A stretch of DNA of 30,045 nucleotides from an uncultured Clostridia bacterium (GCA_934255545.1 CAKQOE010000030.1:1-30045), one strand, 5' to 3'; shown: positions 5,815-15,294, counted from the stretch's first letter. Numbers and translations are program-made. Notes: generated by a model from the letters alone, not told the origin.

Positions 5815-8439
5815 ATGGAAAAATTAGGTCTTAATGAGATCAGAAAAATGTTCCTTGAATTTTTCGAGAGCAAGGGACATCTGGTTCATGAGAGCTTCTC
5901 GCTTGTTCCTGAAAAGGACAAGAGCCTTATACTCATCAACTCAGGCATGGCACCGCTCAAGCCTTACTTTGCAGGTCTTGAGACTCCGCCGAGAAAAAGG
6001 ATGACTACATGCCAGAAGTGCATCAGAACAGGCGATATCGAAAATATCGGCTACACTGACAGACACGGTACGTTCTTTGAAATGATGGGAAACTTCTCAT
6101 TTGGAGATTATTTCAAGGAGCAGTCGCTCACATGGGGCTGGGAGTTCATAACTGAGCACCTCAAGCTCCCTAAGGAAAGAGTATGGGCTACTATTTATGA
6201 GGATGACGACCAGGCTTTCGAGATCTGGCGTGACAAGATCGGTATGCCTGAGGAAAGGATCGTAAGACTTGGAAAAGAAGACAACTTCTGGGAGATCGGT
6301 ATCGGTCCGTGCGGTCCTTGCTCAGAGATCTACTTCGACAGAGGCGAGGAATACGGCTGCGGATCACCTGACTGTAAGCCTGGCTGCGACTGCGACAGAT
6401 ATATCGAGTTCTGGAACCACGTATTTACTCAGTTCGACAGAGATGAGGAAGGCAACTATACTCCGCTCGCTCATCCGAACATCGACACAGGCATGGGTCT
6501 TGAAAGAATGGCTTGCGTAATGCAGGAAACTGACTCTATATTTGCCATCGATACTATAAAGCATATCCTTGACGGTGTTGTTAAGATCTCAGGTGTTGAA
6601 TATCAGAACGGCAAAGCTAAGGAAGATATTTCGATCAGGATCATTACTGACCATATCCGTTCGGTAACATTCATGATCAGCGATGGTATCCTCCCTAGCA
6701 ACGAGGGCAGAGGTTACGTCCTCAGAAGACTCCTCAGAAGAGCTGCAAGACACGGAAAGCTCCTCGGCATAAAGGGAAGCTTCATGCCTGAGCTCGCAAA
6801 GCTCGTTATCGAGGTATCAGGCGATGCTTATCCTGCACTTGTTGAGAGACAGGATTACATCTTCAAGGTACTTTCAGTAGAAGAAGAAAAGTTCAGCGAG
6901 ACTATCGATCAGGGTACTAATATCATCAACGAATATATAAAGGAACTCAAGGAAGCAGGAAAGACTGAACTCGAAGGCGAAAAGGTATTCAAGCTTTACG
7001 ATACTTACGGATTCCCTCTTGAGCTTACTGTAGAGATCCTTGAGGAAAGCGGCTGCACTGCTGATGAAGACAGCTTCAACGCTCTTATGGATCAGCAGAG
7101 AGAAATGGCGCGCGCAGCAAGAAAGTCTGACGATGAGATCGCATGGCAGGATGAGGAGCTTGGATTCTTTACTGCTGACGATGCTACAGAATTCACAGGC
7201 TATGACACTCTTACTGACGAGTCAACTGTAAAGGCTATAATCATAAACAGAAAGCCTGTAGACGAGATCACAGCAGGTCAGGAAGGCAATATCGTTCTCG
7301 ATCATACTCCTTTCTACGCTGAAATGGGCGGTCAGGCAGGCGATAAGGGCATTATCACATGCGGAGATGCAAAGCTTATCGTAAATGATGTCGTTAAGGC
7401 AAAGAACCTCTTTGTTCATAAGGTAACTGCCGCTGAGGGCACTGTAAAGAAGGGTGACAAGGTAACGGCTCAGGTAGACCGCGTAAACAGAAACAATATC
7501 GCAAGAAATCATACTGCAACTCATATCCTTCAGGCCGCACTTAAAAAGGTGCTTGGAGATCACATCTCACAGGCCGGCTCAAGTGTTACTGCTGACGGTC
7601 TGAGATTCGACTTCACTCACTTCGAAGCAGTTTCAAAGGAAGACATAGCTAAGATAGAAGCTGTCGCAAATGAAGCTGTAGATGAATTTATCGATGTCGA
7701 TACAAAGATCATGAGCGTTGACGAGGCTAAGACGACAGGCGCTACTGCTTTATTTGGTGAAAAGTACGGCGATACTGTAAGAGTCGTTTCTGTAGGTGAC
7801 TTCAGCAGCGAGCTTTGCGGCGGTACTCACCTTAAGAATTCAGGTCAGGTGGGCGCTATAAAGATCATAAGCGAAAACGGCGTCGCTGCAGGTGTAAGAC
7901 GTATAGAGGCTATCACAGGAAACGGTCTTTACAGACACATCACCGAGGAAGATGCTCTCATAAACGAGACTGCTGAAACTCTTAAGACTCAGCCTTCAAA
8001 CATCGCTGTGAGAGCTGCTGCTCTTACTGACGAGGTAAAGGCTTACAAGAAGGAGATAGAAGAGCTCAAGCGTCAGTCTATGGGTGATTCTGCAGGTGAC
8101 CTCATCAAGTCTGCAAAGGAAATAAACGGTGTCAAGCTCGTTACAGGCCGGTTCGACGGAATCGACATAAATGACCTCAGAACTCTGTCTGACCAGCTTA
8201 AGGCAAAAGAAAAGAGTATAATCAATGTACTTGCTGCTGTAAACGACGGCAAGGTAACATTCCTCGTTTCTGTTGCTGACGACCTGCTCGAAAAGGGTTA
8301 CCATGCAGGAAACCTCATAAAGCAGATCGCAAAGGTTGCCGGTGGCGGCGGCGGCGGTAAGGCTGACATGGCTCAGGCAGGCGCAAAGGATCCTTCAAAG
8401 GTAGCTGAAGCGCTCGCATTTGCTGAAACATTAATTTAA
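5815..8439 (+). CDS. alaS: Alanine--tRNA ligase
   Basis: AlaRS charges tRNA-Ala with alanine in the cytoplasm. The 874-residue protein has the full bacterial domain order. The class II catalytic core starts with RKMFLEFFESKGH and has the TCQKCIRTGDIENIG segment. A Cys-rich insert near residues 181-196 precedes IEFWNHVF. The editing domain carries zinc ligands H566 and H570 (HTATH) and C668 and H672 (CGGTH), and the C-Ala domain ends GGGGGGKADMAQAG. The ATG at 5815 follows TGGAGG with eight bases between. An upstream in-frame ATG at 5773 has no ribosome site and would add 14 hydrophobic residues. Expression is under the upstream T-box. ireB and ruvX follow in the order common in Bacillota. Confidence 0.98.
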   Translation: MEKLGLNEIRKMFLEFFESKGHLVHESFSLVPEKDKSLILINSGMAPLKPYFAGLETPPRKRMTTCQKCIRTGDIENIGYTDRHGTFFEMMGNFSFGDYFKEQSLTWGWEFITEHLKLPKERVWATIYEDDDQAFEIWRDKIGMPEERIVRLGKEDNFWEIGIGPCGPCSEIYFDRGEEYGCGSPDCKPGCDCDRYIEFWNHVFTQFDRDEEGNYTPLAHPNIDTGMGLERMACVMQETDSIFAIDTIKHILDGVVKISGVEYQNGKAKEDISIRIITDHIRSVTFMISDGILPSNEGRGYVLRRLLRRAARHGKLLGIKGSFMPELAKLVIEVSGDAYPALVERQDYIFKVLSVEEEKFSETIDQGTNIINEYIKELKEAGKTELEGEKVFKLYDTYGFPLELTVEILEESGCTADEDSFNALMDQQREMARAARKSDDEIAWQDEELGFFTADDATEFTGYDTLTDESTVKAIIINRKPVDEITAGQEGNIVLDHTPFYAEMGGQAGDKGIITCGDAKLIVNDVVKAKNLFVHKVTAAEGTVKKGDKVTAQVDRVNRNNIARNHTATHILQAALKKVLGDHISQAGSSVTADGLRFDFTHFEAVSKEDIAKIEAVANEAVDEFIDVDTKIMSVDEAKTTGATALFGEKYGDTVRVVSVGDFSSELCGGTHLKNSGQVGAIKIISENGVAAGVRRIEAITGNGLYRHITEEDALINETAETLKTQPSNIAVRAAALTDEVKAYKKEIEELKRQSMGDSAGDLIKSAKEINGVKLVTGRFDGIDINDLRTLSDQLKAKEKSIINVLAAVNDGKVTFLVSVADDLLEKGYHAGNLIKQIAKVAGGGGGGKADMAQAGAKDPSKVAEALAFAETLI

Positions 8440-8449
8440 TATAACCCTG

Positions 8450-8490
8450 GACCTGCTGTGGCATGGGCATTTCAGCTCTCGCAGCAGGTC
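8450..8490 (+). terminator. Terminator-like hairpin after alaS
   Basis: GACCTGCTG (8450-8458) pairs with CAGCAGGTC (8482-8490) around a long loop. The following T-rich tract is weak, so some read-through into ireB is possible. Confidence 0.55.
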
Positions 8491-8519
8491 TTCTGATTTA
8501 TGAGGGCATCAATAAAGGG

Positions 8520-8548
8520 TTGTTATTCTGTTATCAGATTGGTATACT
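8520..8548 (+). promoter_or_regulatory. Promoter of ireB-ruvX
   Basis: TTGTTA (8520-8525) and TATACT (8543-8548) are spaced by 17 bases, about 75 bases before ireB. Confidence 0.6.
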
Positions 8549-8622
8549 GAGTAGTAAGGAATATGAATGATTAACTGTTTAAGATTTATTTTCTTATAAC
8601 AGGAACGGGAGGTATATTAATT

Positions 8623-8877
8623 ATGGAAGATAAAAACACCATTTTATTTACAAGTCCTGATAAGGTTCAGGAACGTACTATTTCGGAGATACTCGGAAAG
8701 GTATACGATGCTCTTACGGAAAAGGGCTACACTGCGATCGACCAGATGGTCGGATATATCCTCTCAGGCGATCCTTCTTACATCACAGGTCACAACAACG
8801 CGAGAAACCTTATCCGCCAGATAGAGCGTGACGATCTTGTTGAAGCTCTTCTTAAGAATTATCTCGGATTAAAATAG
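8623..8877 (+). CDS. ireB: IreB family regulatory phosphoprotein (UPF0297)
   Basis: The 84-residue protein matches the IreB family over its whole length, with ILGKVYDALTEKGY, IDQMVGYILSGDPSYI and HNNARNLIRQIERD. In Enterococcus faecalis, IreB is phosphorylated on N-terminal threonines by the PASTA kinase IreK and tunes intrinsic cephalosporin resistance. A threonine (T6) is present in the matching N-terminal stretch, but phosphorylation here is only inferred. The start has a GGAGG site. The place between alaS and ruvX is the conserved one for this family. Confidence 0.95.
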   Translation: MEDKNTILFTSPDKVQERTISEILGKVYDALTEKGYTAIDQMVGYILSGDPSYITGHNNARNLIRQIERDDLVEALLKNYLGLK

Positions 8878-8901
8878 ATCACAGGAGAAATACATATATA
8901 A

Positions 8902-9396
8902 ATGAAGGCAATTTCATTAGACGTAGGCGACAAAACTATAGGCGTCGCTCTGAGCGACGCACTGATGCTCACAGCCCAGGGGCTTATGACCATAGAACGC
9001 ATAGGCATCAGAAAGGATGCAGACAAAGTTCTCGCTCTCGTTAAGGAGCACGGCTGCGATACTATAGTCATGGGACTTCCGCTGAACCTTGACGGAAGCG
9101 ACAGCATCCAGACGGAAAAGGTAAGAGCGTTCCGTACTATGCTGGAAAATAAAATGAAGAGCAACGCTATAAAGGGTGTTGAGATAGTTTACCAGGATGA
9201 GCGCTTTACGACAAAGATCGCAGAGTCGGTACTTATAGAGGCTGACGTCTCAAGAAAAAAGCGTAAGGATGTAATAGACAAGCAGGCTGCAGTAATAATC
9301 CTGCAGTCATGGCTCGACAGACAGGCGTTCCTCAGGAAAGCAGAGGAAGAAAAAGCTGCCGCTGAAGCAGAAGCAGATGACGGCGAAGAAGAATAG
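8902..9396 (+). CDS. ruvX: Holliday junction resolvase-like protein RuvX (YqgF)
   Basis: This 164-residue RNase H-fold protein has the N-terminal LDVGDKTIGVALSD metal-site motif, the central VMGLPLNLDGS and the later YQDERFTT and RKKRKDVIDKQAAVIIL motifs. Members are linked to pre-16S rRNA 5'-end maturation and were first proposed as junction resolvases. The C-terminus carries an unusual acidic, alanine-rich tail (about residues 145-164) beyond the normal fold. It lies 24 bases after ireB and shares its transcript. The ribosome site GGAG is rather far from the ATG (about 14 bases). Confidence 0.94.
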   Translation: MKAISLDVGDKTIGVALSDALMLTAQGLMTIERIGIRKDADKVLALVKEHGCDTIVMGLPLNLDGSDSIQTEKVRAFRTMLENKMKSNAIKGVEIVYQDERFTTKIAESVLIEADVSRKKRKDVIDKQAAVIILQSWLDRQAFLRKAEEEKAAAEAEADDGEEE

Positions 9397-9441
9397 GCGC
9401 GAATAAAAACAGATAATAAATAAGAGTATGAAAATACAGAC

Positions 9442-9488
9442 GACCCGGGAGTATGCAATACGTAAAAGCATGCTCCCGGGTCATTTTT
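9442..9488 (+). terminator. Strong rho-independent terminator after ruvX
   Basis: GACCCGGGAGTATGC (9442-9456) pairs with GCATGCTCCCGGGTC (9468-9482), then ATTTTTT. With the facing minus-strand gene ending at 9543, it closes the alaS-ireB-ruvX region. Confidence 0.9.
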
Positions 9489-9542
9489 TACATAACAAAT
9501 TGAATTATTAAATACCAAGTGCTTTGCGCCTGATATTGATAA

Positions 9543-11702
9543 TTATTTCTGATGCTTAAGTGCGTTGTAAAGCCTTATCATAGTCATGATCGACTGCTCG
9601 CGCGTGTAGTTTGCGTTAGGGCTGAATGTTGAGCTGCCTGTACCGTTCATGACTTTGTTGCCTGTTGACGGGTCGGCGCAGGCTGTTACGAAGTTTATGC
9701 CTGTCTTTGCCCATTCAGGCTGATCTGATATGTCTTTGAAGGCAGTGCGGAACGTTGATTCTTTACAGCCTGTTACGTCTGCGAGCCTCTTCAGCATGGC
9801 TGCCGCTTCTCTGCGCGTTATAGTCTTTGTCGGTTTGAATGTACCGTCATCGTAGCCTGTAACTATACCGAGCGCGCTTGCGGCGAGCACATTGCTGTCG
9901 CTCGTATCTCTGAAGCTGCCGCTGTTCACGTCAATGCCCTTGTCTTTCATGTATTCTGAAATGCTTTTGCCGCTTGATGATTCTATAAACTGCGATATAA
10001 GCTTACAGAAATCAGCTCTGGTTATGGCAGCAGAATAATTGTTTCTGAGCGAAACAGGCACAAGGCCAGCGTTCATGGCAGATACGATCTCATCGTGATA
10101 AGTAGAGTAGTCGGAAACAGCGTTGTACAACTGCGTGCAGTTGCTTCCTGCGAAGTATATATTTATGCCGTTGAAGCCGTAGCGGTTTACGAGCTCGAGG
10201 CGGTCTCTCATGCCTGCCGTCGTTTCAAGATATACGATATGAGCGCCGTCAGCCGCATTGTAAGTAAAGTGGCCGCCGCTCTCGGCAGTATCAGCTGCTA
10301 TAGATGCCTTATACTGATTTTTAAGGTTCAGAGCCTGATCGTAAGGTATGTCTGCAGCAGTGCTCTTTGTAGTATTGTAATCTACAGCGAATCCGCTCAT
10401 TCCAAGCTGAAGCTTATATGCAGGCATAGCGGCTGAAGCGTAGCGCATAACGCGCCCTATACGCACGATGTTACTCATAGGGCCAGCCTTGTGGTTATAT
10501 TTATAATTTGTATCAGGGTAGTCATCATACAATATAACGTCTACGTAATCAGCAGCTTTGCCTATAGCAGTATAATCAAAAATACTTTTTTGCTCCTGCG
10601 CAGATGTAAAATATGCACCGACAGATACCATAAGGACTTTTCCTTCAGAGTGAAGCTTGTTTGCAAGCTTTGTTATAAATGAGGAGTATGCCGATCTGTA
10701 TGATGCCTGAGCAGCAACAGTTTCGATATCAAGGTTCACTCCGTCCATATCGTATTTATCTACAGTTCCGATCATCTCATTTATAAGTTTCTCTGATGAT
10801 GATGCTGAGCTGATGGCGTTAAGTATCGGCTCTTTCTGAAATCCGTCCGTGACCCCCATAAGAGAAAGTTTGCCGTTATCATTACACCATTTTATGATAT
10901 CTTTCTGCGCGTTGAGATTATGGTCGATAAGCGTATTTCCGTTATTGCTTTTACCTCTTATGTACGCAGAGCAGAATGTTACCATGGTCACAGTATCCGC
11001 ATGTCTTTTCAGATCGTTGTATCTCTGCTGAAGCAATGCAGTATCTCCGTATGCATCAGGAAGGAACACAGCGGTATCGCGCATAGTATTTTTCTTTGCC
11101 GCAGCTGCAGGCTTTATAGAAACAGCGCCTGACTTGACCTCATAAGATGAAGCGTTCTTTCTGATAATTCCCTGAGAAGCGTTCATTCCTGCAGTATAAG
11201 GTATCAGATCATGGTCAACTGCGACGTTGAGGAACATTTTTGATTCGGCGCTGAGCCCGTCTGTTCCCGAAAAGCTGTATAAGTTATTGAAATCGTAATT
11301 GTACTTACCCTTGGCTCTCGAAAGGAATTCAGCGGCAAATGCGACCGTCACCGGGTCGGTATAAGAGATTTTTGCAGGGATGACAGTGCCTTTGTCTACT
11401 TCTGCCTGTACGTATTTTGCGCACCATGCGGAAGGCGCACGGCCGTTTTTGTCTTTTGCGGGAGTTTTCGTCGAGCCTTTGCCGTAGTAGGAGTACGCGT
11501 AAGTTATTGCGATGTATTCCTCTACAGTCATAGCTCTGTTTGGCTCGTTGTTAAGATTGAAATGCGGGTCGGAATATGTCTTGAGAAATGTTCCCATATT
11601 CCAGTTTGCAGCCGAAACGGTGCATGTGCCGGAGCATACAGTCACGAGCATGACGGTAAGCGCCAGCAGCAGGGATAAGTGTTTTTTCAGTGCTTTTTTC
11701 AT
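9543..11702 (-). CDS. Secreted SLH-domain glycoside hydrolase family 18-like protein
   Basis: The 719-residue exported protein has a signal peptide (about 1-31, ending TVSAA). An N-terminal SLH-like region (about 36-200) is followed by a GH18-type barrel (about 208-535) and three SLH repeats at the C-terminus (about 542-715). The GH18 catalytic motif is DGVNLDIE at 320-327, with E327 as the expected acid. The usual second Asp is Asn, as is also seen in spore cortex and peptidoglycan-active GH18 proteins. The SLH repeats should bind secondary cell-wall polymer, so it likely acts on peptidoglycan or chitin-like polymers at the cell surface. The start codon lacks a ribosome site. A strong one instead serves a short leader ORF upstream. 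Confidence 0.88.
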   Translation of the reverse strand: MKKALKKHLSLLLALTVMLVTVCSGTCTVSAANWNMGTFLKTYSDPHFNLNNEPNRAMTVEEYIAITYAYSYYGKGSTKTPAKDKNGRAPSAWCAKYVQAEVDKGTVIPAKISYTDPVTVAFAAEFLSRAKGKYNYDFNNLYSFSGTDGLSAESKMFLNVAVDHDLIPYTAGMNASQGIIRKNASSYEVKSGAVSIKPAAAAKKNTMRDTAVFLPDAYGDTALLQQRYNDLKRHADTVTMVTFCSAYIRGKSNNGNTLIDHNLNAQKDIIKWCNDNGKLSLMGVTDGFQKEPILNAISSASSSEKLINEMIGTVDKYDMDGVNLDIETVAAQASYRSAYSSFITKLANKLHSEGKVLMVSVGAYFTSAQEQKSIFDYTAIGKAADYVDVILYDDYPDTNYKYNHKAGPMSNIVRIGRVMRYASAAMPAYKLQLGMSGFAVDYNTTKSTAADIPYDQALNLKNQYKASIAADTAESGGHFTYNAADGAHIVYLETTAGMRDRLELVNRYGFNGINIYFAGSNCTQLYNAVSDYSTYHDEIVSAMNAGLVPVSLRNNYSAAITRADFCKLISQFIESSSGKSISEYMKDKGIDVNSGSFRDTSDSNVLAASALGIVTGYDDGTFKPTKTITRREAAAMLKRLADVTGCKESTFRTAFKDISDQPEWAKTGINFVTACADPSTGNKVMNGTGSSTFSPNANYTREQSIMTMIRLYNALKHQK

Positions 11703-11730
11703 AAATCGTTTTAATGAACGCCGGTGTGAG

Positions 11731-11757
11731 TCAGCCGGGCTGACGGAAAAGCGCCAT
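11731..11757 (-). CDS. Possible 8-codon leader peptide ahead of the SLH/GH18 gene
   Basis: An ATG at 11757-11755 follows a strong GGAAGGAG site (plus strand 11764-11771) and reads MALFRQPG then TGA. The stop is 28 bases before the main gene's ATG, and the frame differs from it. The main gene's own ATG has no ribosome site, so translation may depend on re-initiation or coupling. It may also be chance, or a sign of a sequencing indel near the gene start. Confidence 0.35.
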   Translation of the reverse strand: MALFRQPG

Positions 11758-11795
11758 TAAATTCTCCTTCCTTATTATTAGTCAAATATAACTAT

Positions 11796-11824
11796 ATCAT
11801 AATCTGGAGAGAATCTGACGTAAA
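11796..11824 (-). promoter_or_regulatory. Promoter of the SLH/GH18 gene
   Basis: On the minus strand TTTACG (plus 11819-11824) and TATGAT (plus 11796-11801) are 17 bases apart, shortly upstream of the leader ORF ribosome site. Confidence 0.55.
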
Positions 11825-11861
11825 AATATATTTAATGGGTTAAGATTTCGGAAATGTATAG

Positions 11862-11892
11862 GCGGGCAGTCCTGTTCAGGAGGACCGCCCGC
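11862..11892 (-). terminator. GC-rich hairpin downstream of the aldehyde dehydrogenase gene
   Basis: GCGGGC and GCCCGC, with inner GTCCT and AGGAC, form a strong stem. A second dyad, GCGCTTT (11922-11928) with AAAGCGC (11937-11943), lies between it and the gene's stop. Together they probably end the minus-strand transcript, although no clean T-run follows the first stem. Confidence 0.5.
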
Positions 11893-11949
11893 TTATGGAA
11901 GGTATATATATGAAGATATCAGCGCTTTTTTTAATTAAAGCGCATGTAT

Positions 11950-13443
11950 CTACTTTGCAGGGTAGAAGCCTGAAGGAGCTTCGCTGAGATTTATCATGAT
12001 GTTCTTCTTCTGGCTGTAAGAGTCGAGGATGGCTCTGTCGTTCTCGCGGCCTATGCCTGATTTTTTGTAACCGCCGAAAGGCGCGCCCTCAGGTATCTGA
12101 TTATAAGTGTTTACCCACATACGACCTGTTTCGACTGCCTGAGCTACGCGCAGAGCGCGGTTTATATCAGTAGTCCATACAGCTCCGCCGAGACCGTATT
12201 CGGAGTCGTTAGCCATAGATATTACTTCTTCCTCTGTCTTGAACTTTATTACTACTGCTACAGGACCGAATATTTCTTCCTGCGCTACGCACATATCGTT
12301 AGTTACGTTCGTGAGCAGAGTAGGCTTTATGAAGCATCCGTTCTCGCAGCCGTTTTCAGTGTATGCTTCGCCGCCGCACGCTACAGTTGCGCCGTCTGCC
12401 TTTGCTTTTTCTATATATGAAAGGATCTTTTCTACCTGCGCCTTGTTTATCTGAGAGCCCATCTGAGTTTCAGGGTCGAGAGGGTCGCCGACATTTACAT
12501 TGTTGAATGCTTCCACTAGCTCTGCTACGAATTCATCGTAGATGTCTTCCTGAACGAATACTCTCGAGCCTGCGCAGCATACCTGTCCCTGATTGAAGAG
12601 TATGCCGAGCTGTACGCCGTCTACAGCCTGTTCGCGGCGGCAGTCGCTGAATATGATGTTTGCGCTCTTTCCTCCAAGCTCGAGCGTAGCAGGTATGAGC
12701 TTTTCAGCAGCGGCCAGAGCCACGTCCTTGCCGATCTCAGAGGAGCCTGTGAACGCAAGCTTTGAAAGGCGAGGGTGGTCAAGTATGTACTGACCTGACT
12801 TGCCGCCAGAGCCTGTTATTACGTTGAGAACGCCTGCAGGAAGAAGATCCTCAATAAGCTCGGTAAATACGAGCATACTCAGAGAAGTAGAAGAAGAAGG
12901 CTTAAATACGATGCAGTCACCTGCGGCGATAGCAGGGGCGAGCTTCCACGCAGCCATGAGGAACGGGAAGTTCCACGGAACGATCTGTCCGACAACGCCG
13001 ATAGGCTCTCTGAGCACGAGGCTCATCATTCCACCGTCGAGTACCGAAGCAACGCCTTCGTCTGTGCGGATAAGGCTCGCGTAGTAACGGAAATGGCGTG
13101 AAGAATACGGAACATCTATTGCGAGCGTTTCGCGTATAGGTTTGCCGTTGTCAAGGCTCTCGACTTCAGCGAGCAGCTGAGTGTTTGCGTCTATGCGGTC
13201 GGCTATCTTATCGAGTATATCTGCGCGCGCTTCTTTAGTGAGCGCCTTCCATGCAGGAAATGCAGCCCATGCGGCGTCTACTGCGGCGTCAACGTCTTCT
13301 TTCGTTGCCTGTGCGCACTTAGCGAGAGCGGAGCCGTCCGCCGGATCGTAGCTTGTAAAAAGAGCACCATCTGATGCCTGTCTCCATTCTCCGTTGATAT
13401 AAAGTCCGTATGATTCCTTTAAGCTGTTTCTTACGTCTGACAT
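11950..13443 (-). CDS. NAD(P)-dependent aldehyde dehydrogenase (AldB/ExaC-like)
   Basis: This enzyme oxidises an aldehyde to its acid. The 497-residue protein has PWNFPFLMAAWKLAPA, the ELGGKS motif with general-base E255, the nucleophile C289 in FNQGQVCCAGSR, and EEIFGPV. The sequence around DNGKPIRET...DVP...HFRYYAS and the C-terminal GGYKKSGIGRE and SEAPSGFYP resemble the E. coli AldB / ExaC group that takes acetaldehyde and small aldehydes. The substrate is not fixed by sequence. AAGGAGG ahead of the ATG at 13443 favours that start over an in-frame ATG eight codons upstream. The gene is divergent from a MocR-type regulator, its probable controller. Confidence 0.92.
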   Translation of the reverse strand: MSDVRNSLKESYGLYINGEWRQASDGALFTSYDPADGSALAKCAQATKEDVDAAVDAAWAAFPAWKALTKEARADILDKIADRIDANTQLLAEVESLDNGKPIRETLAIDVPYSSRHFRYYASLIRTDEGVASVLDGGMMSLVLREPIGVVGQIVPWNFPFLMAAWKLAPAIAAGDCIVFKPSSSTSLSMLVFTELIEDLLPAGVLNVITGSGGKSGQYILDHPRLSKLAFTGSSEIGKDVALAAAEKLIPATLELGGKSANIIFSDCRREQAVDGVQLGILFNQGQVCCAGSRVFVQEDIYDEFVAELVEAFNNVNVGDPLDPETQMGSQINKAQVEKILSYIEKAKADGATVACGGEAYTENGCENGCFIKPTLLTNVTNDMCVAQEEIFGPVAVVIKFKTEEEVISMANDSEYGLGGAVWTTDINRALRVAQAVETGRMWVNTYNQIPEGAPFGGYKKSGIGRENDRAILDSYSQKKNIMINLSEAPSGFYPAK

Positions 13444-13565
13444 GATGTTGACCTCCTTAATAGTCAAATTTTAATAGTTAAAAGTGAGTGAAATTTAAAG
13501 CGTTAATGTTTATGTCATATGCATTTTGCGTTTTGTTTCCGGCTCTGCCGGAAGGGTTTACTTTT

Positions 13566-13584
13566 TTGTAACGACATATTACAA
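13566..13584. promoter_or_regulatory. Dyad in the divergent ALDH/MocR control region
   Basis: TTGTAA-N7-TTACAA is a perfect 6-bp inverted repeat in the gap between the divergent genes (13444-13638). It is a candidate operator for the adjacent MocR regulator. A small hairpin TTCCGGC/GCCGGAA lies at 13537-13553. I see no clear -35/-10 pair for either direction. Confidence 0.4.
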
Positions 13585-13638
13585 TATATCTGATACTTAA
13601 AAAATAACCACTGAGATTATTTATGAGGTGACCAGATA

Positions 13639-15045
13639 GTGCTTAAATATGATTTTGAAAACAGAAAAAACGATAATGTAAAAGAATCAAAATATGAGTA
13701 TTTATATAAATGTCTGAAAGAAGACATCATGAACGGCAGACTCGCCGAGGGCTCGAAACTGCCGTCAAAGCGAGAGCTCGCAGCTGAAAACGGCATAAGC
13801 GTAAAGACTGTTATGAATGCTTACGAGCAGCTTCTTATGGAAGGATATATAGTATCCAGGGAACGGAGCGGCTACTATGTGGTATCCGATTTTGATGTAA
13901 ATGTAAGACACCAGAATATAAGCATCGCGCTTCCGTCACCGGAAGAAGATGAAGACTGGCTAGCTGATTTTACGGCAAATACTACCGTATATGAAAAATT
14001 TCCGTTCACTATGTGGACAAAGGTAATGCGCCAGGTAATGGCCGACTATAATGTCAGGCTCATGATGCGCGGAGATTTTCTCGGAAGCCAGGAGCTGCGC
14101 GCAGAGATAGCACGTTACCTCTTTCACACACGCGGCATGTTAGTGTCTCCTGAATGCATAGTTATAGGAACAGGCATAGAATATCTTTATTCAAAAATGA
14201 TGAGTCTGCTTCCGCGTGACGCTGTATATGCTGTCGAAGACCCCGGCTACAAAAAGATCCAGCGCATTTACGAGGAGCTTGGCGTTAAATGGAAGTGCAT
14301 ATCCATGGGAAAGGGCGGCATAAATATGAACAGCCTGCAGAACAGCGATGCTACAGTAGTCCATACCTCGCCTGAGCATCACTATCCGCTCGGAACTGTA
14401 ATGTCTGCGCGCCGTCGTCAGGAGCTCCTGAAATGGCTGGAAGATTCGGAAGAACGATATATAATAGAAGACGATTACGACTGTGAGTTCAGATACAGCG
14501 GCCACGCTATACCTGCGCTTTACGGACTTGACTATACGCGGCGCGTTATATATATGAATACATTCAGCAAAACGCTGAGTCCCGGCATAAGGATAAGCTA
14601 CATGGTGCTCCCTGAAAAACTGCTCAAAAAATACGTAGATACAGCTAATTTCTTTTCAAATACCTCTTCAAACCTCGAGCAGTTCACGCTTGCGCGATTT
14701 ATACGCGACGGGTATTTCGACCGTCATCTTAACAGGATGAGAAAATACTATATAAAGCAGGGTGAAAGGCTTAAAAACATCATAGAAGCAACACCGTCTA
14801 TACCGACGGCATCTATATCAGGCATAGAAACAGGAACGCATCTCCTCGTGAAGCTCGATACCGCGCTGTCTGATAAAGAGATAAAGCAGCGCGCCAGGAC
14901 AAAGCGCATAAACCTTAAGTGCCTGTCTGAGTTCTGTATAAGCGATCCGTCTGAGTATACTCATACACTCGTGCTTAATTATTCCGGAATGGATGAGGAT
15001 AAGATGCAGGATGTGATGTCTACGCTCGGAAAGATATTCTTGTAG
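13639..15045 (+). CDS. MocR/GabR-type transcriptional regulator (GntR HTH + aminotransferase fold)
   Basis: This 468-residue protein joins an N-terminal GntR winged helix (about 18-85; LAEGSKLPSKRELAAENGIS and VKTVMNAYEQLLMEGYI) to a class I aminotransferase-like domain (about 120-468). The PLP-binding lysine is kept as K311 in NTFSKTLSPGIR, so PLP binding is expected. Members such as GabR and PdxR act as PLP-sensing activators or repressors, often of divergent genes. The start is GTG with AGGTGA upstream. It probably controls the divergent aldehyde dehydrogenase, and possibly the CoA-transferase downstream. The effector cannot be told from sequence. Confidence 0.9.
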   Translation: MLKYDFENRKNDNVKESKYEYLYKCLKEDIMNGRLAEGSKLPSKRELAAENGISVKTVMNAYEQLLMEGYIVSRERSGYYVVSDFDVNVRHQNISIALPSPEEDEDWLADFTANTTVYEKFPFTMWTKVMRQVMADYNVRLMMRGDFLGSQELRAEIARYLFHTRGMLVSPECIVIGTGIEYLYSKMMSLLPRDAVYAVEDPGYKKIQRIYEELGVKWKCISMGKGGINMNSLQNSDATVVHTSPEHHYPLGTVMSARRRQELLKWLEDSEERYIIEDDYDCEFRYSGHAIPALYGLDYTRRVIYMNTFSKTLSPGIRISYMVLPEKLLKKYVDTANFFSNTSSNLEQFTLARFIRDGYFDRHLNRMRKYYIKQGERLKNIIEATPSIPTASISGIETGTHLLVKLDTALSDKEIKQRARTKRINLKCLSEFCISDPSEYTHTLVLNYSGMDEDKMQDVMSTLGKIFL

Positions 15046-15294
15046 TGATATTTTAATGAAAAAGATATATTTATATTCATGCATCAGACGTAAATATTTT
15101 TATATAAACTATATTTATACAAACCAATATGTTAAAATAGTAACAGATGAACAGATCTACTAAACTATGTTTTGCCTGCCGCAGCATGTGAGCCGTTTTC
15201 CGGCGTGTGACCGCGAGGTCACGCAATGCCAGGCTATTTCATTAATCCCCTTATTTATTCATTTAAGGACATTTTACAAAGAAAGGAATTTTCC
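15046..15294 (+). other. Gap between the MocR gene and the CoA-transferase gene
   Basis: This is an AT-rich stretch with a possible -10 TAAAAT at 15133-15138 but no good -35. A hairpin GTGACC-GCGA-GGTCAC at 15207-15222 has a GNRA-type loop. No gene is visible apart from N-terminal extensions of the next frame that lack a ribosome site. Confidence 0.5.

Noticed and set aside
15226..15294. Upstream start of the CoA-transferase at 15226
   Set aside because: No ribosome site there. The ATG at 15295 has GAAAGGA and gives the family's usual N-terminus.
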